The notes beneath the pieces were generated by a model. That model did no database searches, was not told where the DNA came from, and worked only from the letters and a program-made list of their open reading frames with translations. The translations under genes and the position numbers were made by a program. A DNA stretch of 64,000 nucleotides from Mucilaginibacter sp. PAMC 26640 (lineage in GTDB: Bacteria > Bacteroidota > Bacteroidia > Sphingobacteriales > Sphingobacteriaceae), in the NCBI GenBank assembly GCA_001596135.1, contig CP014773.1:1364001-1428000 (forward strand), read 5' to 3'. Every line of letters begins with the position of its first letter. The first letter of the stretch is position 1. Shown here piece by piece: positions 27,102-36,231 of this stretch.

Positions 27102-29399
27102 ATGAAACTAAAACTCATTAGTTGCTTCTTCTTGCTGTTTATTCAATTTGCGGCATTTGCCGATATTACTATTATAAAGGGAAAAGTTATCGATGCCAAA
27201 ACCAACGAAACCTTGCCTGGTGCTGTTGTAAGTATTCCCGATCTTCATGTATCGGTAGGTACAAATGCCAATGGCGAGTTCATTTTACACTCTGTTCCTT
27301 CCCAGGGCCGGTACGTAATACAAGTAAGCTATATCGGTTATAAAACATTAACACAAACCATTGATTTTTCCTCGAACGCCCCCATGGTTTTTGCTTTGCA
27401 ACCGAGCGTTATCGAAGCGCATGAAGTGGTCATAACCGGCACACCAATTACAGCCGGCAGCAAAAGCAACAGTACATCGGCCAGTGTGGTTAGCAAAGAG
27501 CAATTGCAGGGTACATCAACTAACCTGATCGACGCGTTGGCCAGGCAGGTTCCCGGTGTCAGCCAGATCTCAACCGGCCAGGGTATCTCTAAACCGGTTA
27601 TTCGCGGTTTAAGTTACAATCGGGTAGTTACGCTAAGCGATGGCGTAAAACAGCAGGGGCAACAGTTTGGTGATGAGCATGGGATAGAAATTGACCAGAA
27701 CCAGGCCGAACGTGTGGAGGTGCTCCGGGGCGCGGCATCCTTGCAATACGGATCTGATGCACTTGGGGGTGTGATCAACATTATCGAGCCATCATCGCCT
27801 GCCGAGGGTAATATAAAGGGGGAGGTGCTGAGCAGTTATTCTACTAACAGCGGCTTAGTTAACACATCGCTGATGCTTGCCGGTAATCAGGATGGTTTTG
27901 TATGGCGCGGTCGCGGATCTTATCAGAATGCACATTCATTCAACACGCCCGCGGGCTACTATCAAAACAGTGGGTTTAACCAAACTAATTTTAGCGGGAT
28001 GCTGGGTGTCAACAAATCCTGGGGTTACTCGCATTTAAATTTCTCCTACTTTAAAGATAATATTGGTTTTTTTGATGCAGAACCGGGAGATGAGCTATAC
28101 AGCACATCTACCAGCCGAACAATTGAATACCCTCGCCAGGATATCAGACACTACAAACTTGCATTGAATAATAACTTCATATTTCATGGCAGTTCATTAA
28201 AGCTTGATCTTGGTTTTCAAAAAAACCAGCGCCGCGAACTGGAGAGTACACCCGTGCCTTCATTGTTTTTTGATCTGAACACCTACTCATTGGATGCTAA
28301 ATATTATATGAGGGAATTTAGCGGATGGCATCCTGTTATTGGCATAAGTGCCAGCCTGGGGCATAGTGTTAACCTTGGCGAAGAGCTGTTGGTGCCCGCC
28401 TATGACGAATACAGCACCGGCGCATTTGGCTTTATTAAAAAAGTGTGGGATAAAAACACCTTCAGCGCAGGTTTAAGGTTTGATTATATCCAAAATAAAG
28501 GTAAACAACAGTTTGTAGCTGGTGAGGAGGTATTCACGGGCTTTGATAACAAGTTTGGCAATATAAGCGGCGCGCTGGGTTATACCCACGAGTTTAACGA
28601 TGCCTTAAGTTTTAAAGCTAATGCAGGTACCGCATTCCGCGCACCCAACCCGGCAGAACTTGGCTCAAATGGCGTGCACGAGGGAACATCGAGGTATGAA
28701 ATTGGTTCGGGCAACCTTGCACCGGAGAGAAGCTACCAAGCTGATGCTACACTTGAATACGGTACCGGATTCGTAACAGGCAGCTTCGGCATTTATGAAA
28801 ATTATATTCATAATTACATCTATGCTTCCAACACCAATAAAGAGCAAATAACTGTTACCGATCCGGCAACCGGTTTACCGCGAGGATATGATGCTTACCG
28901 CTATGGCCAGGTAAACGCTAATCTTTACGGTTTTGAAGGTAATTTAACGCTGCACCCGGTATCATTCCTGCATTTTGAAAATACCTTTAGCTATACCAGG
29001 GCACAAAATCAATCTTTCGACAAGCCTTTGCCGCTAATACCGGCGGGGGTATTGCATAATACCCTTCGTTTTGAGCCGAAGATTAAAGGGATAAAAGATT
29101 TTTACATATCCGCGGGACTGGATAATTACTTTAAACAAACCCGCATTGATGCAACGTTTGAAACACCAGCCGATGCTTATACGCTAATTAACGCTGGCAT
29201 AGGCGCAACGTTTAAAATAGGTGCCCAGCCGCTTAAGGTTTATATCGCCGGAGCCAACTTAACCAACAAACGTTACTACGATGCGCTGAGCCGTTTAAGG
29301 CCGGGCCGTTACAGCCAGGAAGACCCAACCTTTGGAGTTTATAACCCGGGTAGGAACATAACCTTTGGGTTTTATTTGCCCTTTGGGACAAATAAATAG
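27102..29399 (+). CDS. TonB-dependent receptor
   Basis: The 765-residue receptor has a signal peptide, a carboxypeptidase-like regulatory domain (about residues 24-110), the plug (VVSKEQLQGTSTNLIDALAR onward, with VEVLRGAASLQYGSDALGGVINI in parts) and the barrel, ending in the aromatic-rich GRNITFGFYLPFGTNK. The plug motif DEHGIEIDQNQAERVEVL resembles receptors implicated in metal uptake. With the His/Cys-rich gene before it, a metal or metallophore substrate is plausible. It is not a SusC, since no SusD gene follows. Confidence 0.85.
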   Translation: MKLKLISCFFLLFIQFAAFADITIIKGKVIDAKTNETLPGAVVSIPDLHVSVGTNANGEFILHSVPSQGRYVIQVSYIGYKTLTQTIDFSSNAPMVFALQPSVIEAHEVVITGTPITAGSKSNSTSASVVSKEQLQGTSTNLIDALARQVPGVSQISTGQGISKPVIRGLSYNRVVTLSDGVKQQGQQFGDEHGIEIDQNQAERVEVLRGAASLQYGSDALGGVINIIEPSSPAEGNIKGEVLSSYSTNSGLVNTSLMLAGNQDGFVWRGRGSYQNAHSFNTPAGYYQNSGFNQTNFSGMLGVNKSWGYSHLNFSYFKDNIGFFDAEPGDELYSTSTSRTIEYPRQDIRHYKLALNNNFIFHGSSLKLDLGFQKNQRRELESTPVPSLFFDLNTYSLDAKYYMREFSGWHPVIGISASLGHSVNLGEELLVPAYDEYSTGAFGFIKKVWDKNTFSAGLRFDYIQNKGKQQFVAGEEVFTGFDNKFGNISGALGYTHEFNDALSFKANAGTAFRAPNPAELGSNGVHEGTSRYEIGSGNLAPERSYQADATLEYGTGFVTGSFGIYENYIHNYIYASNTNKEQITVTDPATGLPRGYDAYRYGQVNANLYGFEGNLTLHPVSFLHFENTFSYTRAQNQSFDKPLPLIPAGVLHNTLRFEPKIKGIKDFYISAGLDNYFKQTRIDATFETPADAYTLINAGIGATFKIGAQPLKVYIAGANLTNKRYYDALSRLRPGRYSQEDPTFGVYNPGRNITFGFYLPFGTNK

Positions 29400-29437
29400 T
29401 TGAGACTTTAATACGCGAACTATAAGGCGCGAATTTA

Positions 29438-29498
29438 AGACGCGAAGTATCGCGTCTCTACATTGGAAATCTTTGTAGAGGCGCGATACTTCGCGTCT
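29438..29498. repeat. Inverted repeat between convergent genes (gacgcga family)
   Basis: Arm 29438-29462 and arm 29474-29498 are 25-bp inverted copies with one mismatch. Each arm contains its own hairpin (GACGCGA, loop AGTA, TCGCGTC). The linker is 11 bases. It may end both the TonB receptor and the HAD transcripts. Confidence 0.8.
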
Positions 29499-29501
29499 AT
29501 T

Positions 29502-30107
29502 TTACAGGACCTGTTTAGCGATGAGTTCCTCTCTTAATTGCTCCGGGGATGTAAAGTGGATACAATTGATACCCATTTTTTCAGCAGCTAATATGTTGCG
29601 GTAATTATCATCGATGAACAAAGATTGCTGCGGAATTACATGATACCTGTCCAGCAGGATCTGGTAGAATTCCGGTGCCGGTTTACGCATTTTTTCTGCT
29701 CCCGATACCACAACACCATCAAACCAATTTAAAAAGTCAAACCGCTCCTGTGCCAACGGAAAAGTTTCCGCAGACCAGTTGGTGAGCGCATAGATCTTGT
29801 ATTTACCACTCGCTTTTAACTCTTTAAAGATCTCCACCGATCCCTCGAAAGCATCCCCAAGCATTTCTATCCACCTGCCATAAAATGCACGGATGTGCGC
29901 CTCATGCTGCGGGTGCTGTTTAACCAGCAGTTCGGTACCTTCCTTAAGCGAGCGACCTGCATCCTGTTCCTCGTTCCAGTCGGAAGTTGTAATGTTGTTG
30001 AGAAAGTCGCGCATTTCCTGCTCATCGTCAAAAAGCGTACGGTACATGTAATCGGGGTTCCAGTCGATAAGTACTGCCCCAAGGTCGAATATGATTGTGT
30101 TGATCAT
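29502..30107 (-). CDS. HAD-family hydrolase, YihX-like
   Basis: The 201-residue protein shows HAD motifs: the nucleophile Asp8 in IIFDLGAVLIDWNPD, the motif-II Thr in YALTNWSAETF, and the motif-IV SLFIDDNYRN. The N-terminal cap insert is the helical type. It is probably a small-molecule phosphatase (YihX acts on glucose-1-phosphate). The substrate is unproven. Its stop lies next to the inverted repeat. Confidence 0.85.
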   Translation of the reverse strand: MINTIIFDLGAVLIDWNPDYMYRTLFDDEQEMRDFLNNITTSDWNEEQDAGRSLKEGTELLVKQHPQHEAHIRAFYGRWIEMLGDAFEGSVEIFKELKASGKYKIYALTNWSAETFPLAQERFDFLNWFDGVVVSGAEKMRKPAPEFYQILLDRYHVIPQQSLFIDDNYRNILAAEKMGINCIHFTSPEQLREELIAKQVL

Positions 30108-30175
30108 GATATTTTTAGCTAATTAAGTGCTTTTAATTAAATACTCATTTAGTATATTTAAATAAATTTAAGGAT

Positions 30176-30358
30176 ATGCTAACTAGAGATGATGTTTTAA
30201 AGACAGTGAGTGATTTGCCGTTGGAGTTTAGCTTTGATGATATTGTTGACAGGCTGTTATTGTTAGATAAGATAGATTTAGGCGTCGAACAATCTGATAA
30301 CGATGAAACAGTATCAACACCAACGGCTCAAATACAGTTGTCTAAATGGTTAAAGTAA
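30176..30358 (+). CDS. Antitoxin of a ParE/RelE-type pair
   Basis: A 60-residue acidic protein (MLTRDDVLKTVSDLPLEFSF and onward) with a DDIVDRLLLLDKID helix. Its last 13 bases overlap the start of the ParE-like gene, which is typical of type II antitoxin-toxin pairs. The family is not clear; the call rests on position, size and acidity. Confidence 0.75.
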   Translation: MLTRDDVLKTVSDLPLEFSFDDIVDRLLLLDKIDLGVEQSDNDETVSTPTAQIQLSKWLK

Positions 30359-30648
30359 ATTGGACTAAGCAAGCTATAAATGATATTGATAAAATTGCCG
30401 AGTTTATTGCTAAAGATTCCGACCACTACGCTAAAGTACAAGTGAAAAGATTTTTTGATAGCGTGAAAATATTAGAGCGACACCCTTCTTCAGGGAAAAT
30501 AGTTGCTGAAAAAGCAGACGATTCAATAAGAGAACTTCAGCAAGGCAATTATAGGATAATCTACCGTATTGTATCAACATTTCACGTTGACATTATAACC
30601 GTTCACCATAGCAAGCGCCTCTTGTCCAGTAATCCCAATTTAAAGTAA
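30346..30648 (+). CDS. ParE/RelE-family toxin
   Basis: The 100-residue protein has the RelE/ParE fold pattern: VNWTKQAINDIDKIAEFIAKDS, then HPSSGKIV, REL and NYRIIYRI, ending in the HHSKRLL segment. ParE members poison gyrase and RelE members cut mRNA; sequence alone does not decide which. It is coupled to the antitoxin by overlap. The C-terminal stop is at the convergent lipoprotein gene, 4 bases apart. Confidence 0.85.
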   Translation: MVKVNWTKQAINDIDKIAEFIAKDSDHYAKVQVKRFFDSVKILERHPSSGKIVAEKADDSIRELQQGNYRIIYRIVSTFHVDIITVHHSKRLLSSNPNLK

Positions 30649-30652
30649 AATA

Positions 30653-31042
30653 CTATTTCTTTTTGGTTTTTCGTTCGTAGTTTTTCTCTGTAACCTTTAC
30701 ATCAGTTACTACCGAATCTTTATTAAGATACAGCACCAGGTTCTTAGCGTATAGGGTATCTATGCCATCCATTTTCCGGGTGATCTCGTAAGAAAAACTC
30801 CTGTCGGTATGGCTGTTGCGTTGCGGGTAATGCAGCAGGTTTATTGCCTGTTTATAGGTGAGGCCTTTCAGTTTATGATTAGCCATCAGATCATCCACCA
30901 TCATATAACGCTTAGGGAAATCGATGCCATCGCCATCATCCCATCCCCAGCGGTCAAAAGGTTTTTTGTTGCTGCAGCCAGCCAGGCTAACCAATGCCAG
31001 CACCATTACAGCCAGGAAACGTGCATTACTGCGTTTAATCAT
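30653..31042 (-). CDS. Hypothetical lipoprotein
   Basis: The 129-residue protein has a lipobox (LVSLAGC, Cys near residue 23). The rest is hydrophilic, with LKGLTYKQAINLLHYPQRN and a Lys-rich end. It is probably a periplasmic or outer-membrane lipoprotein of unknown role. The thrC stop lies only 2 bases upstream of its start, so it may be the last gene of the threonine operon. Confidence 0.7.
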   Translation of the reverse strand: MIKRSNARFLAVMVLALVSLAGCSNKKPFDRWGWDDGDGIDFPKRYMMVDDLMANHKLKGLTYKQAINLLHYPQRNSHTDRSFSYEITRKMDGIDTLYAKNLVLYLNKDSVVTDVKVTEKNYERKTKKK

Positions 31043-31044
31043 GC

Positions 31045-32355
31045 TTAACTATTTTTCAGCAAATATCTTTTAAATTCGTCAAACTCCGTACTTAAAGCGG
31101 TTGCTTTATGATCTTTTCGTTCCAGCGCTTTTACCTGCTCTGGTATAGCAATATGGCCCGCAATTTCATCTGTAAACGCATCCGGGAATTTACAAGGATG
31201 AGCGGTTGCTAAAAATACGCCAGAGGTATCGTTTGCGGCGTGTTCCTGCTGGTACGCCTTTAATGCTTTCCAGGCAATGGCAGTATGCGGGCAAACTACA
31301 TACTTGTATTGATCATACACCTCCTGAATTGCTTTCACGGTTTCTTCATCGCTATACGTATAGCCGGTAATAAGCTTTTTTAAATCTTTTGGATCTTCTT
31401 TAAACAGGTCAGCAATGCGAACCCAGTTGCTTGGGTTGCCCACATCCATCGCATTAGATAATGTGGCTACCGATGCTTTGGGCTGATAGATACCGGTCTT
31501 TAAAAACGCTGGCACAGTATCATTGGCGTTGGTGGCAGCAATAAATTGCTCCACTGGCAAGCCCATTTTCCAGGCTAATAAACCGGCGCCAATATTGCCA
31601 AAGTTGCCACTTGGTACTGCAAATACCACTTTATTAATGCCCTGTTTAAGCAACTGTGCGTAGGCATTGAAGTAATAAAAAGTTTGCGGGATTAAACGGG
31701 CAATGTTGATGGAGTTGGCCGATGTAAGGCGCAATTTGGCATTCAGATCGGGATCTGTAAAAGCCAGTTTTACCAGAGCCTGGCAGTCATCAAAGGTGCC
31801 GTCGATTTCCAGGGCGCGGATGTTTTGTCCGTTGGTGGTTAATTGAAGCTCCTGAATTTGGCTAACTTTTCCTTTGGGATACAGAATGGTTACCCGCGTG
31901 TTAGGAACGCCTAAAAAGCCCAGAGCCACTGCGCCGCCGGTATCACCAGATGTTGCCACCAGTACATCCAGCTGCTTTTCGCCATCTTCTAAAAAATAAC
32001 TCATCACGCGGCTCATAAACCTGGCGCCGAAATCCTTAAATGCCAAAGACGGTCCATGAAAAAGTTCAAGTACGCCTATGTTTTGCTCCAGTTTTACCAC
32101 TGGCGCGTAAAAGTTAATTGCATCGTTGATGATAGCTTTGAGATCATCTGCCGGGATATCATCGCCTAACAGGTTTTGAGCAATATGGTATGCAATTTCC
32201 GGAAGTGTATACTGGTCCAGGTTGCTGATGAATTTTTCACCTAAAACCGGGATCTCTACGGGCATATATAAACCCTTATCCTGGGGCATGCTGTTAAAAA
32301 CGGCTTCTTTAAAACCTACTCTTAAATCGGTATTGTTGGTACTGTAGAATTTCAT
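31045..32355 (-). CDS. thrC: Threonine synthase
   Basis: The 436-residue PLP enzyme converts O-phosphohomoserine to threonine. The Schiff-base Lys is near residue 108 in FHGPSLAFKDFGARF, and LVATSGDTGGAVA binds the PLP phosphate. SGNFGNIGAG and the C-terminal SVFLATAHPCKFPDAF-like segment (here GVFLATAHPCKFPDA) are in place. It is the third gene of the thrABC cluster, about 120 bases after thrB. Confidence 0.95.
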   Translation of the reverse strand: MKFYSTNNTDLRVGFKEAVFNSMPQDKGLYMPVEIPVLGEKFISNLDQYTLPEIAYHIAQNLLGDDIPADDLKAIINDAINFYAPVVKLEQNIGVLELFHGPSLAFKDFGARFMSRVMSYFLEDGEKQLDVLVATSGDTGGAVALGFLGVPNTRVTILYPKGKVSQIQELQLTTNGQNIRALEIDGTFDDCQALVKLAFTDPDLNAKLRLTSANSINIARLIPQTFYYFNAYAQLLKQGINKVVFAVPSGNFGNIGAGLLAWKMGLPVEQFIAATNANDTVPAFLKTGIYQPKASVATLSNAMDVGNPSNWVRIADLFKEDPKDLKKLITGYTYSDEETVKAIQEVYDQYKYVVCPHTAIAWKALKAYQQEHAANDTSGVFLATAHPCKFPDAFTDEIAGHIAIPEQVKALERKDHKATALSTEFDEFKRYLLKNS

Positions 32356-32477
32356 CTGCTATTATTCAAATCATTACCCACGCGTTATTGCGGGGGATGA
32401 AGCAATCGCTAAATTTCAAATAATTCCCACGCCTGTCGAGAGATTGCTTCATTTATCGCAATGGCGTGGTAAAGAAC

Positions 32478-33485
32478 TTAGCCTATTACTCGGGGCCCTT
32501 TATCATTGATGGTTGAAACATAACCATTCGAGCCTATTTTTATACTGGTTAAATGTTTTTGTAGTTTTTGAGTGATCCGCTTAGCGGTATCCTCATCGCG
32601 GGTAAAGGCAAACACAGATGGCCCTGATCCGGAGATGCCAAAGCTTACCGCGCCGAGGTCCATGGCCATTTCCCGCATAGCATAAAAATCCGGGATCAGC
32701 ATGCTGCGCACAGGCTCCACCAGTACATCTTTCATACTACGCCCAATCAAATCGATGTCCTGCATAAATAAACCGCTCACCAGGCCTGCAATATTGCCCC
32801 ATTGGGTTACGGCGTCCTTCATAAAGATCTTATTACGGATGATCTGCCGGGCTTCCCTGGTAGGTACATCCACATCCGGGAAAACGATGGCACACCACAA
32901 GCCGGCGGGGTGCGGTAAACGCACTACATCCAATGGCTCATAACTGCGGATGAGCACAAACCCGCCCATCAGCGCGGGTGCCACATTATCGGCATGGCCG
33001 TGTCCGCAAGCCATTTCCTCACCTTTCATAGCGAAAGGTAACAAGGTAGAAACATCGGTATCATCACCCAAAAGGGTCTTAATGGCAAACAAACCGGCTA
33101 CCGTACTGGCAGAGCTTGAACCCAGTCCGCTGCCAATGGGCATTTTTTTATGCAGTTCGATGTCTAACCCGATATCCGGCCTGTCTATACTCTGCAGGTA
33201 ATGCTGAACGCTTACACTTACCGTGTTTTTAGCCGGGTTAAGCGGCAGGCGCCCGTCATCACCGGTAATCTTACTGATGGTAATTCCCGGTTTATTGGTT
33301 AGGCGCATAATAACCTCATCGCCCGGCTCATTCACCGCAAAGCCCAGTACGTCAAATCCACAGACGACGTTGGCAACGGTGGCCGGCGCGAAGACATGGA
33401 TACCCTCCCCGCCCCCTGAAGGGGGAGTTTTCCCCCTGACCCCCTGAAGGGGGGAATGAATATTTTTTTCTAAGCTATTTTCCAT
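32478..33485 (-). CDS. thrB: Homoserine kinase with a repeat-derived N-terminal insert
   Basis: This GHMP kinase phosphorylates homoserine. The family's start IHVFAPATVANVVCGFDVLGF appears only after residue 28; the ATP loop MPIGSGLGSSSASTVAG is intact. Before it stand MENSLEKNIH and then 18 residues (SPLQGVRGKTPPSGGGEG) that are translated from two palindromic-repeat cores. Ile-His appears on both sides (ATTCAT and ATCCAT), as if the repeat had inserted in frame with a 6-bp duplication. The catalytic core is undisturbed, so the enzyme should work. A GTG four codons upstream is an alternative start. Confidence 0.93.
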   Translation of the reverse strand: MENSLEKNIHSPLQGVRGKTPPSGGGEGIHVFAPATVANVVCGFDVLGFAVNEPGDEVIMRLTNKPGITISKITGDDGRLPLNPAKNTVSVSVQHYLQSIDRPDIGLDIELHKKMPIGSGLGSSSASTVAGLFAIKTLLGDDTDVSTLLPFAMKGEEMACGHGHADNVAPALMGGFVLIRSYEPLDVVRLPHPAGLWCAIVFPDVDVPTREARQIIRNKIFMKDAVTQWGNIAGLVSGLFMQDIDLIGRSMKDVLVEPVRSMLIPDFYAMREMAMDLGAVSFGISGSGPSVFAFTRDEDTAKRITQKLQKHLTSIKIGSNGYVSTINDKGPRVIG

Positions 33486-33532
33486 ATAATTTTTCACTTT
33501 TACTCCCCCTTCAGGGGGCTGGGGGGCTTCCC
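33402..33532. repeat. Bipartite GC-rich palindromic element, copy B
   Basis: Two tandem cores (33402-33455) lie inside thrB, and an inverted arm (33503-33532) lies directly after the thrA stop. The AT-rich linker of about 47 bp between them holds the start codon of thrB. Each core has the hairpin CCCCCTTCAGGGGG. Confidence 0.9.
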
Positions 33533-35983
33533 CTAATTCGCTCCTACGTTTATCAGATCCGCAAATACGCCAGCTGCGGTTACTTCGGCACCTGCCCCGG
33601 GGCCCTTAACTACCAGCGGGCGGTCCTTGTACCTATCGGTAGTAAACGAGATGATGTTATCGCTACCGCTAAGCATATAGAAAGGGTGGTTCTCATCAAC
33701 CATTTGCAGGGTGATAGCGGCTTTACCGTCTTCCAGTTTGCCAATGTAGCGCAATACTTTTTTATTCTTTTCTGCTGTATCTTTCAGGTTGGCGAAGAAT
33801 GCGTCTTCGTTTTTTAATGCAGCATAGAAATCCTCCACCGTTTGCGCATCCAGGCAGCTTTGCGGCAGGATGCTATCAATCTGCACATCTGCTGCTTCCA
33901 TTTCGTAACCGGCATCGCGGGCCAGGATCAGCATTTTGCGCATAAAATCCTTTCCGCTCAGATCGTCACGCGGATCTGGTTCGGTATATCCCTTATCCTG
34001 TGCTTCTTTCACCACATCGTGAAAGTTGGCATCGCCCTTAAAATAATTGAAAATAAAGGAAATGGTACCAGATAGAATAGCTTCGATGCGCTGCACCCTG
34101 TCGCCACTGCTCATCAGGTCTTTTAGGGTACGGATGATTGGTAAGCCCGCACCTACGTTGGTTTCATAAAAGAAATCAACCCCGTGTCTGCGTGCCGTAT
34201 CTCTGAATGTTTTATACTGGCTGTAGCTGGCCGAGTTGCCTATTTTATTACAGGTAACTACCGAGATGTTCGATTTGAAGATCTCCTCATAAAACCCGAT
34301 AGGAGCTGGGCTGGCAGTATTATCTATAAACACGCAGTTGGGCAGGTTCATTTGCTTCATATGGTGAATAAAAGTCTGCAGATCTGCCGTATGGTGCGAA
34401 TCCTGCAGTTCCTCTTCCCAGTTATCCAGCGATAGGCCATCGGTGTTAAACACCATTTTACGCGTATTGCTGATACCTGCAATTTTTACTTGGATGCCGT
34501 TGTTTTTTTGCAGGAACTCGCGGTGTGCGTTCAACTGGTTAAACAGGGTTTTGCCAATGTTGCCGGTGCCGAGGCAGAAAGCATGCAGCGTTTTGGTTAG
34601 CTGGATAAAGAAGGCATCATGTACTGCATTCAGCGCTTTTGCCAGGTCGGTTGCCGAGATGATTACGGAAATGTTATACTCGGAAGACCCCTGTGCAATG
34701 GCGCGCACGTTTATACCGTTACGGCCCAGTGCATGGAATAGTTTGCCGCTTACACCCGGCGTTTGTTTCATATTTTCGCCCACTATAGCCAATATAGCCT
34801 GGCCTTTTTCAACCACTATAGCTTCCAGCTTATTGGCCAGCAGTTCCAGTTCAAACTCTTGTTCTATCAGTAATTGTGCTTTATCAACATCATGTGGCTG
34901 TACCGCGAAGGTAATGCTGTGTTCTGATGAAGATTGGGTGATCAGTATGATGTTGATCTGCTCTCTCGCCAGCAAAGAAAACAACCTGCCGCTAAAACCG
35001 GATTTGCCCACCATACCGCTGCCTTCCAAACTCAGGATGCTGATGTTATTGATAGAGGAAATCCCTTTGATGGGCAGGGTAGAAGCCTTGCAGTCGTGAC
35101 GGATAAATGTGCCCACAAACTCCGGCTCAAAGGTGTTTTTGATCACAATGGGGATCTTCTTCAAAAATGCCGGGATCATGGTTGGCGGGTAGATCACCTT
35201 GGCGCCGAAATACGATAGTTCCATCGCCTCGGTATAAGTTAGCTCCTCTAATGAGAATGCTTTTTTAACCATGCGCGGGTCGGCGGTCATCATGCCGTTT
35301 ACGTCCGTCCAGATCTGGATCTCCTGCGCATTTAGGGCCGAGCCGAAAATGGCGGCGGTATAATCACTGCCGCCTCTGCCAAGCGTGGTAATCTGGCCGG
35401 CATCATTACCTGCAATAAATCCGGTAACGAAAAGCATTTTATCGTTGTTCTCATTGTAAAAGCTGCGGATCAGTGTTTCGGTCAGGTCCATATTTACACG
35501 CGCCTGTCCAAAAGAATTGTCTGTTTTGATGAGCGTGGATGCGTCAACAAACAATGCTTCCGGGAAGTATTGGGCGGCAATCTTACTGATCATCAGGGTA
35601 GAGCAACGTTCGCCGTAACTCAGGATGGTATCCCTTGTTTTTGCAGTGAGCTCGCGCAGGGTAAGTACGCCTTGCAACAATTCTTCCAGTTGGTTAAAGT
35701 GGATCTTAAGGCGGGTATAGGCCGGGTTTTGGTTTTGAATTTCCAGTAAAGCTTTCACCACTTCAAAATGCCGTTTCTCCAGCTCTGCCAGTTCGGCGGT
35801 AAATTCGTTACCCGCGGCGGCACCTTCCGCCATGGCAATCAGCAAATTGGTGATGCCGCTCATGGCAGATAAAACTACCACCGGGCGTTCGCCATTTTTG
35901 TGTTGTTCTTTGAGTATATCCAGCAGGGTTTTGATGCTGCTTACCGATCCTACGGAGGTTCCTCCAAACTTAAATACTTTCAT
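33533..35983 (-). CDS. thrA: Bifunctional aspartokinase / homoserine dehydrogenase
   Basis: The 816-residue protein catalyses the first and third steps of threonine, methionine and lysine-branch synthesis. The aspartokinase domain starts MKVFKFGGTSVGS and runs to about residue 290. Paired ACT regulatory domains follow (about 300-460), then the NAD(P)-binding HSD domain with CLGTGNIGKTLFNQL and the catalytic ADVQIDSILP-containing end. The ACT region indicates feedback control by threonine. A transcription attenuator directly precedes the gene, adding control by charged tRNA. Confidence 0.96.
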   Translation of the reverse strand: MKVFKFGGTSVGSVSSIKTLLDILKEQHKNGERPVVVLSAMSGITNLLIAMAEGAAAGNEFTAELAELEKRHFEVVKALLEIQNQNPAYTRLKIHFNQLEELLQGVLTLRELTAKTRDTILSYGERCSTLMISKIAAQYFPEALFVDASTLIKTDNSFGQARVNMDLTETLIRSFYNENNDKMLFVTGFIAGNDAGQITTLGRGGSDYTAAIFGSALNAQEIQIWTDVNGMMTADPRMVKKAFSLEELTYTEAMELSYFGAKVIYPPTMIPAFLKKIPIVIKNTFEPEFVGTFIRHDCKASTLPIKGISSINNISILSLEGSGMVGKSGFSGRLFSLLAREQINIILITQSSSEHSITFAVQPHDVDKAQLLIEQEFELELLANKLEAIVVEKGQAILAIVGENMKQTPGVSGKLFHALGRNGINVRAIAQGSSEYNISVIISATDLAKALNAVHDAFFIQLTKTLHAFCLGTGNIGKTLFNQLNAHREFLQKNNGIQVKIAGISNTRKMVFNTDGLSLDNWEEELQDSHHTADLQTFIHHMKQMNLPNCVFIDNTASPAPIGFYEEIFKSNISVVTCNKIGNSASYSQYKTFRDTARRHGVDFFYETNVGAGLPIIRTLKDLMSSGDRVQRIEAILSGTISFIFNYFKGDANFHDVVKEAQDKGYTEPDPRDDLSGKDFMRKMLILARDAGYEMEAADVQIDSILPQSCLDAQTVEDFYAALKNEDAFFANLKDTAEKNKKVLRYIGKLEDGKAAITLQMVDENHPFYMLSGSDNIISFTTDRYKDRPLVVKGPGAGAEVTAAGVFADLINVGAN

Positions 35984-35999
35984 TATTAGTGGTAAAAAA

Positions 36000-36033
36000 T
36001 AAAAAAGCCTTCCTCTTTGCGGAGGAAGGCTTT
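36000..36033 (-). terminator. Attenuator hairpin upstream of thrA
   Basis: On the minus strand a 12-bp perfect stem (AAAGCCTTCCTC, loop CGCAAA, GAGGAAGGCTTT) is followed by TTTTTTA. It stands between the leader peptide and the thrA ATG. The 5' arm (CTTCCTCC) can instead pair with GGAGGAAG at the end of the leader peptide frame (36073-36080), which would prevent termination. Confidence 0.88.
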
Positions 36034-36067
36034 CATTTGGTTTTTCTTTATGTTTTACACCATACGA

Positions 36068-36133
36068 TTATCTTCCTCCAAGTTTTATCCCGGTGGTAAT
36101 AATGGTAATAATTGTGGTGTTGTTAATTGTCAT
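36068..36133 (-). CDS. thrL: Threonine-operon leader peptide
   Basis: A 21-codon frame reads MTINNTTIITIITTG and then IKLGGR. Six Thr and six Ile codons make it a regulatory peptide like the E. coli thr leader. If charged tRNA is scarce the ribosome stalls early and leaves GGAGGAAG free to form the antiterminator; if it reaches the stop it covers that stretch, and the terminator forms. The layout is complete, although no homologue search could be run. Confidence 0.8.
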   Translation of the reverse strand: MTINNTTIITIITTGIKLGGR

Positions 36134-36231
36134 ATATTATGTTGGTAAAGTAAGTGGAATATTTTCTAATAAACAAATACCCAAACGATTTTATTTTTAA
36201 TAGGTTGTTTATCTTCCTAAATTGCGGCCGT

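Noticed and set aside
34443..35099. 218-codon plus-strand frame inside thrA
   Set aside because: It is antisense to a well-conserved enzyme; no family match.
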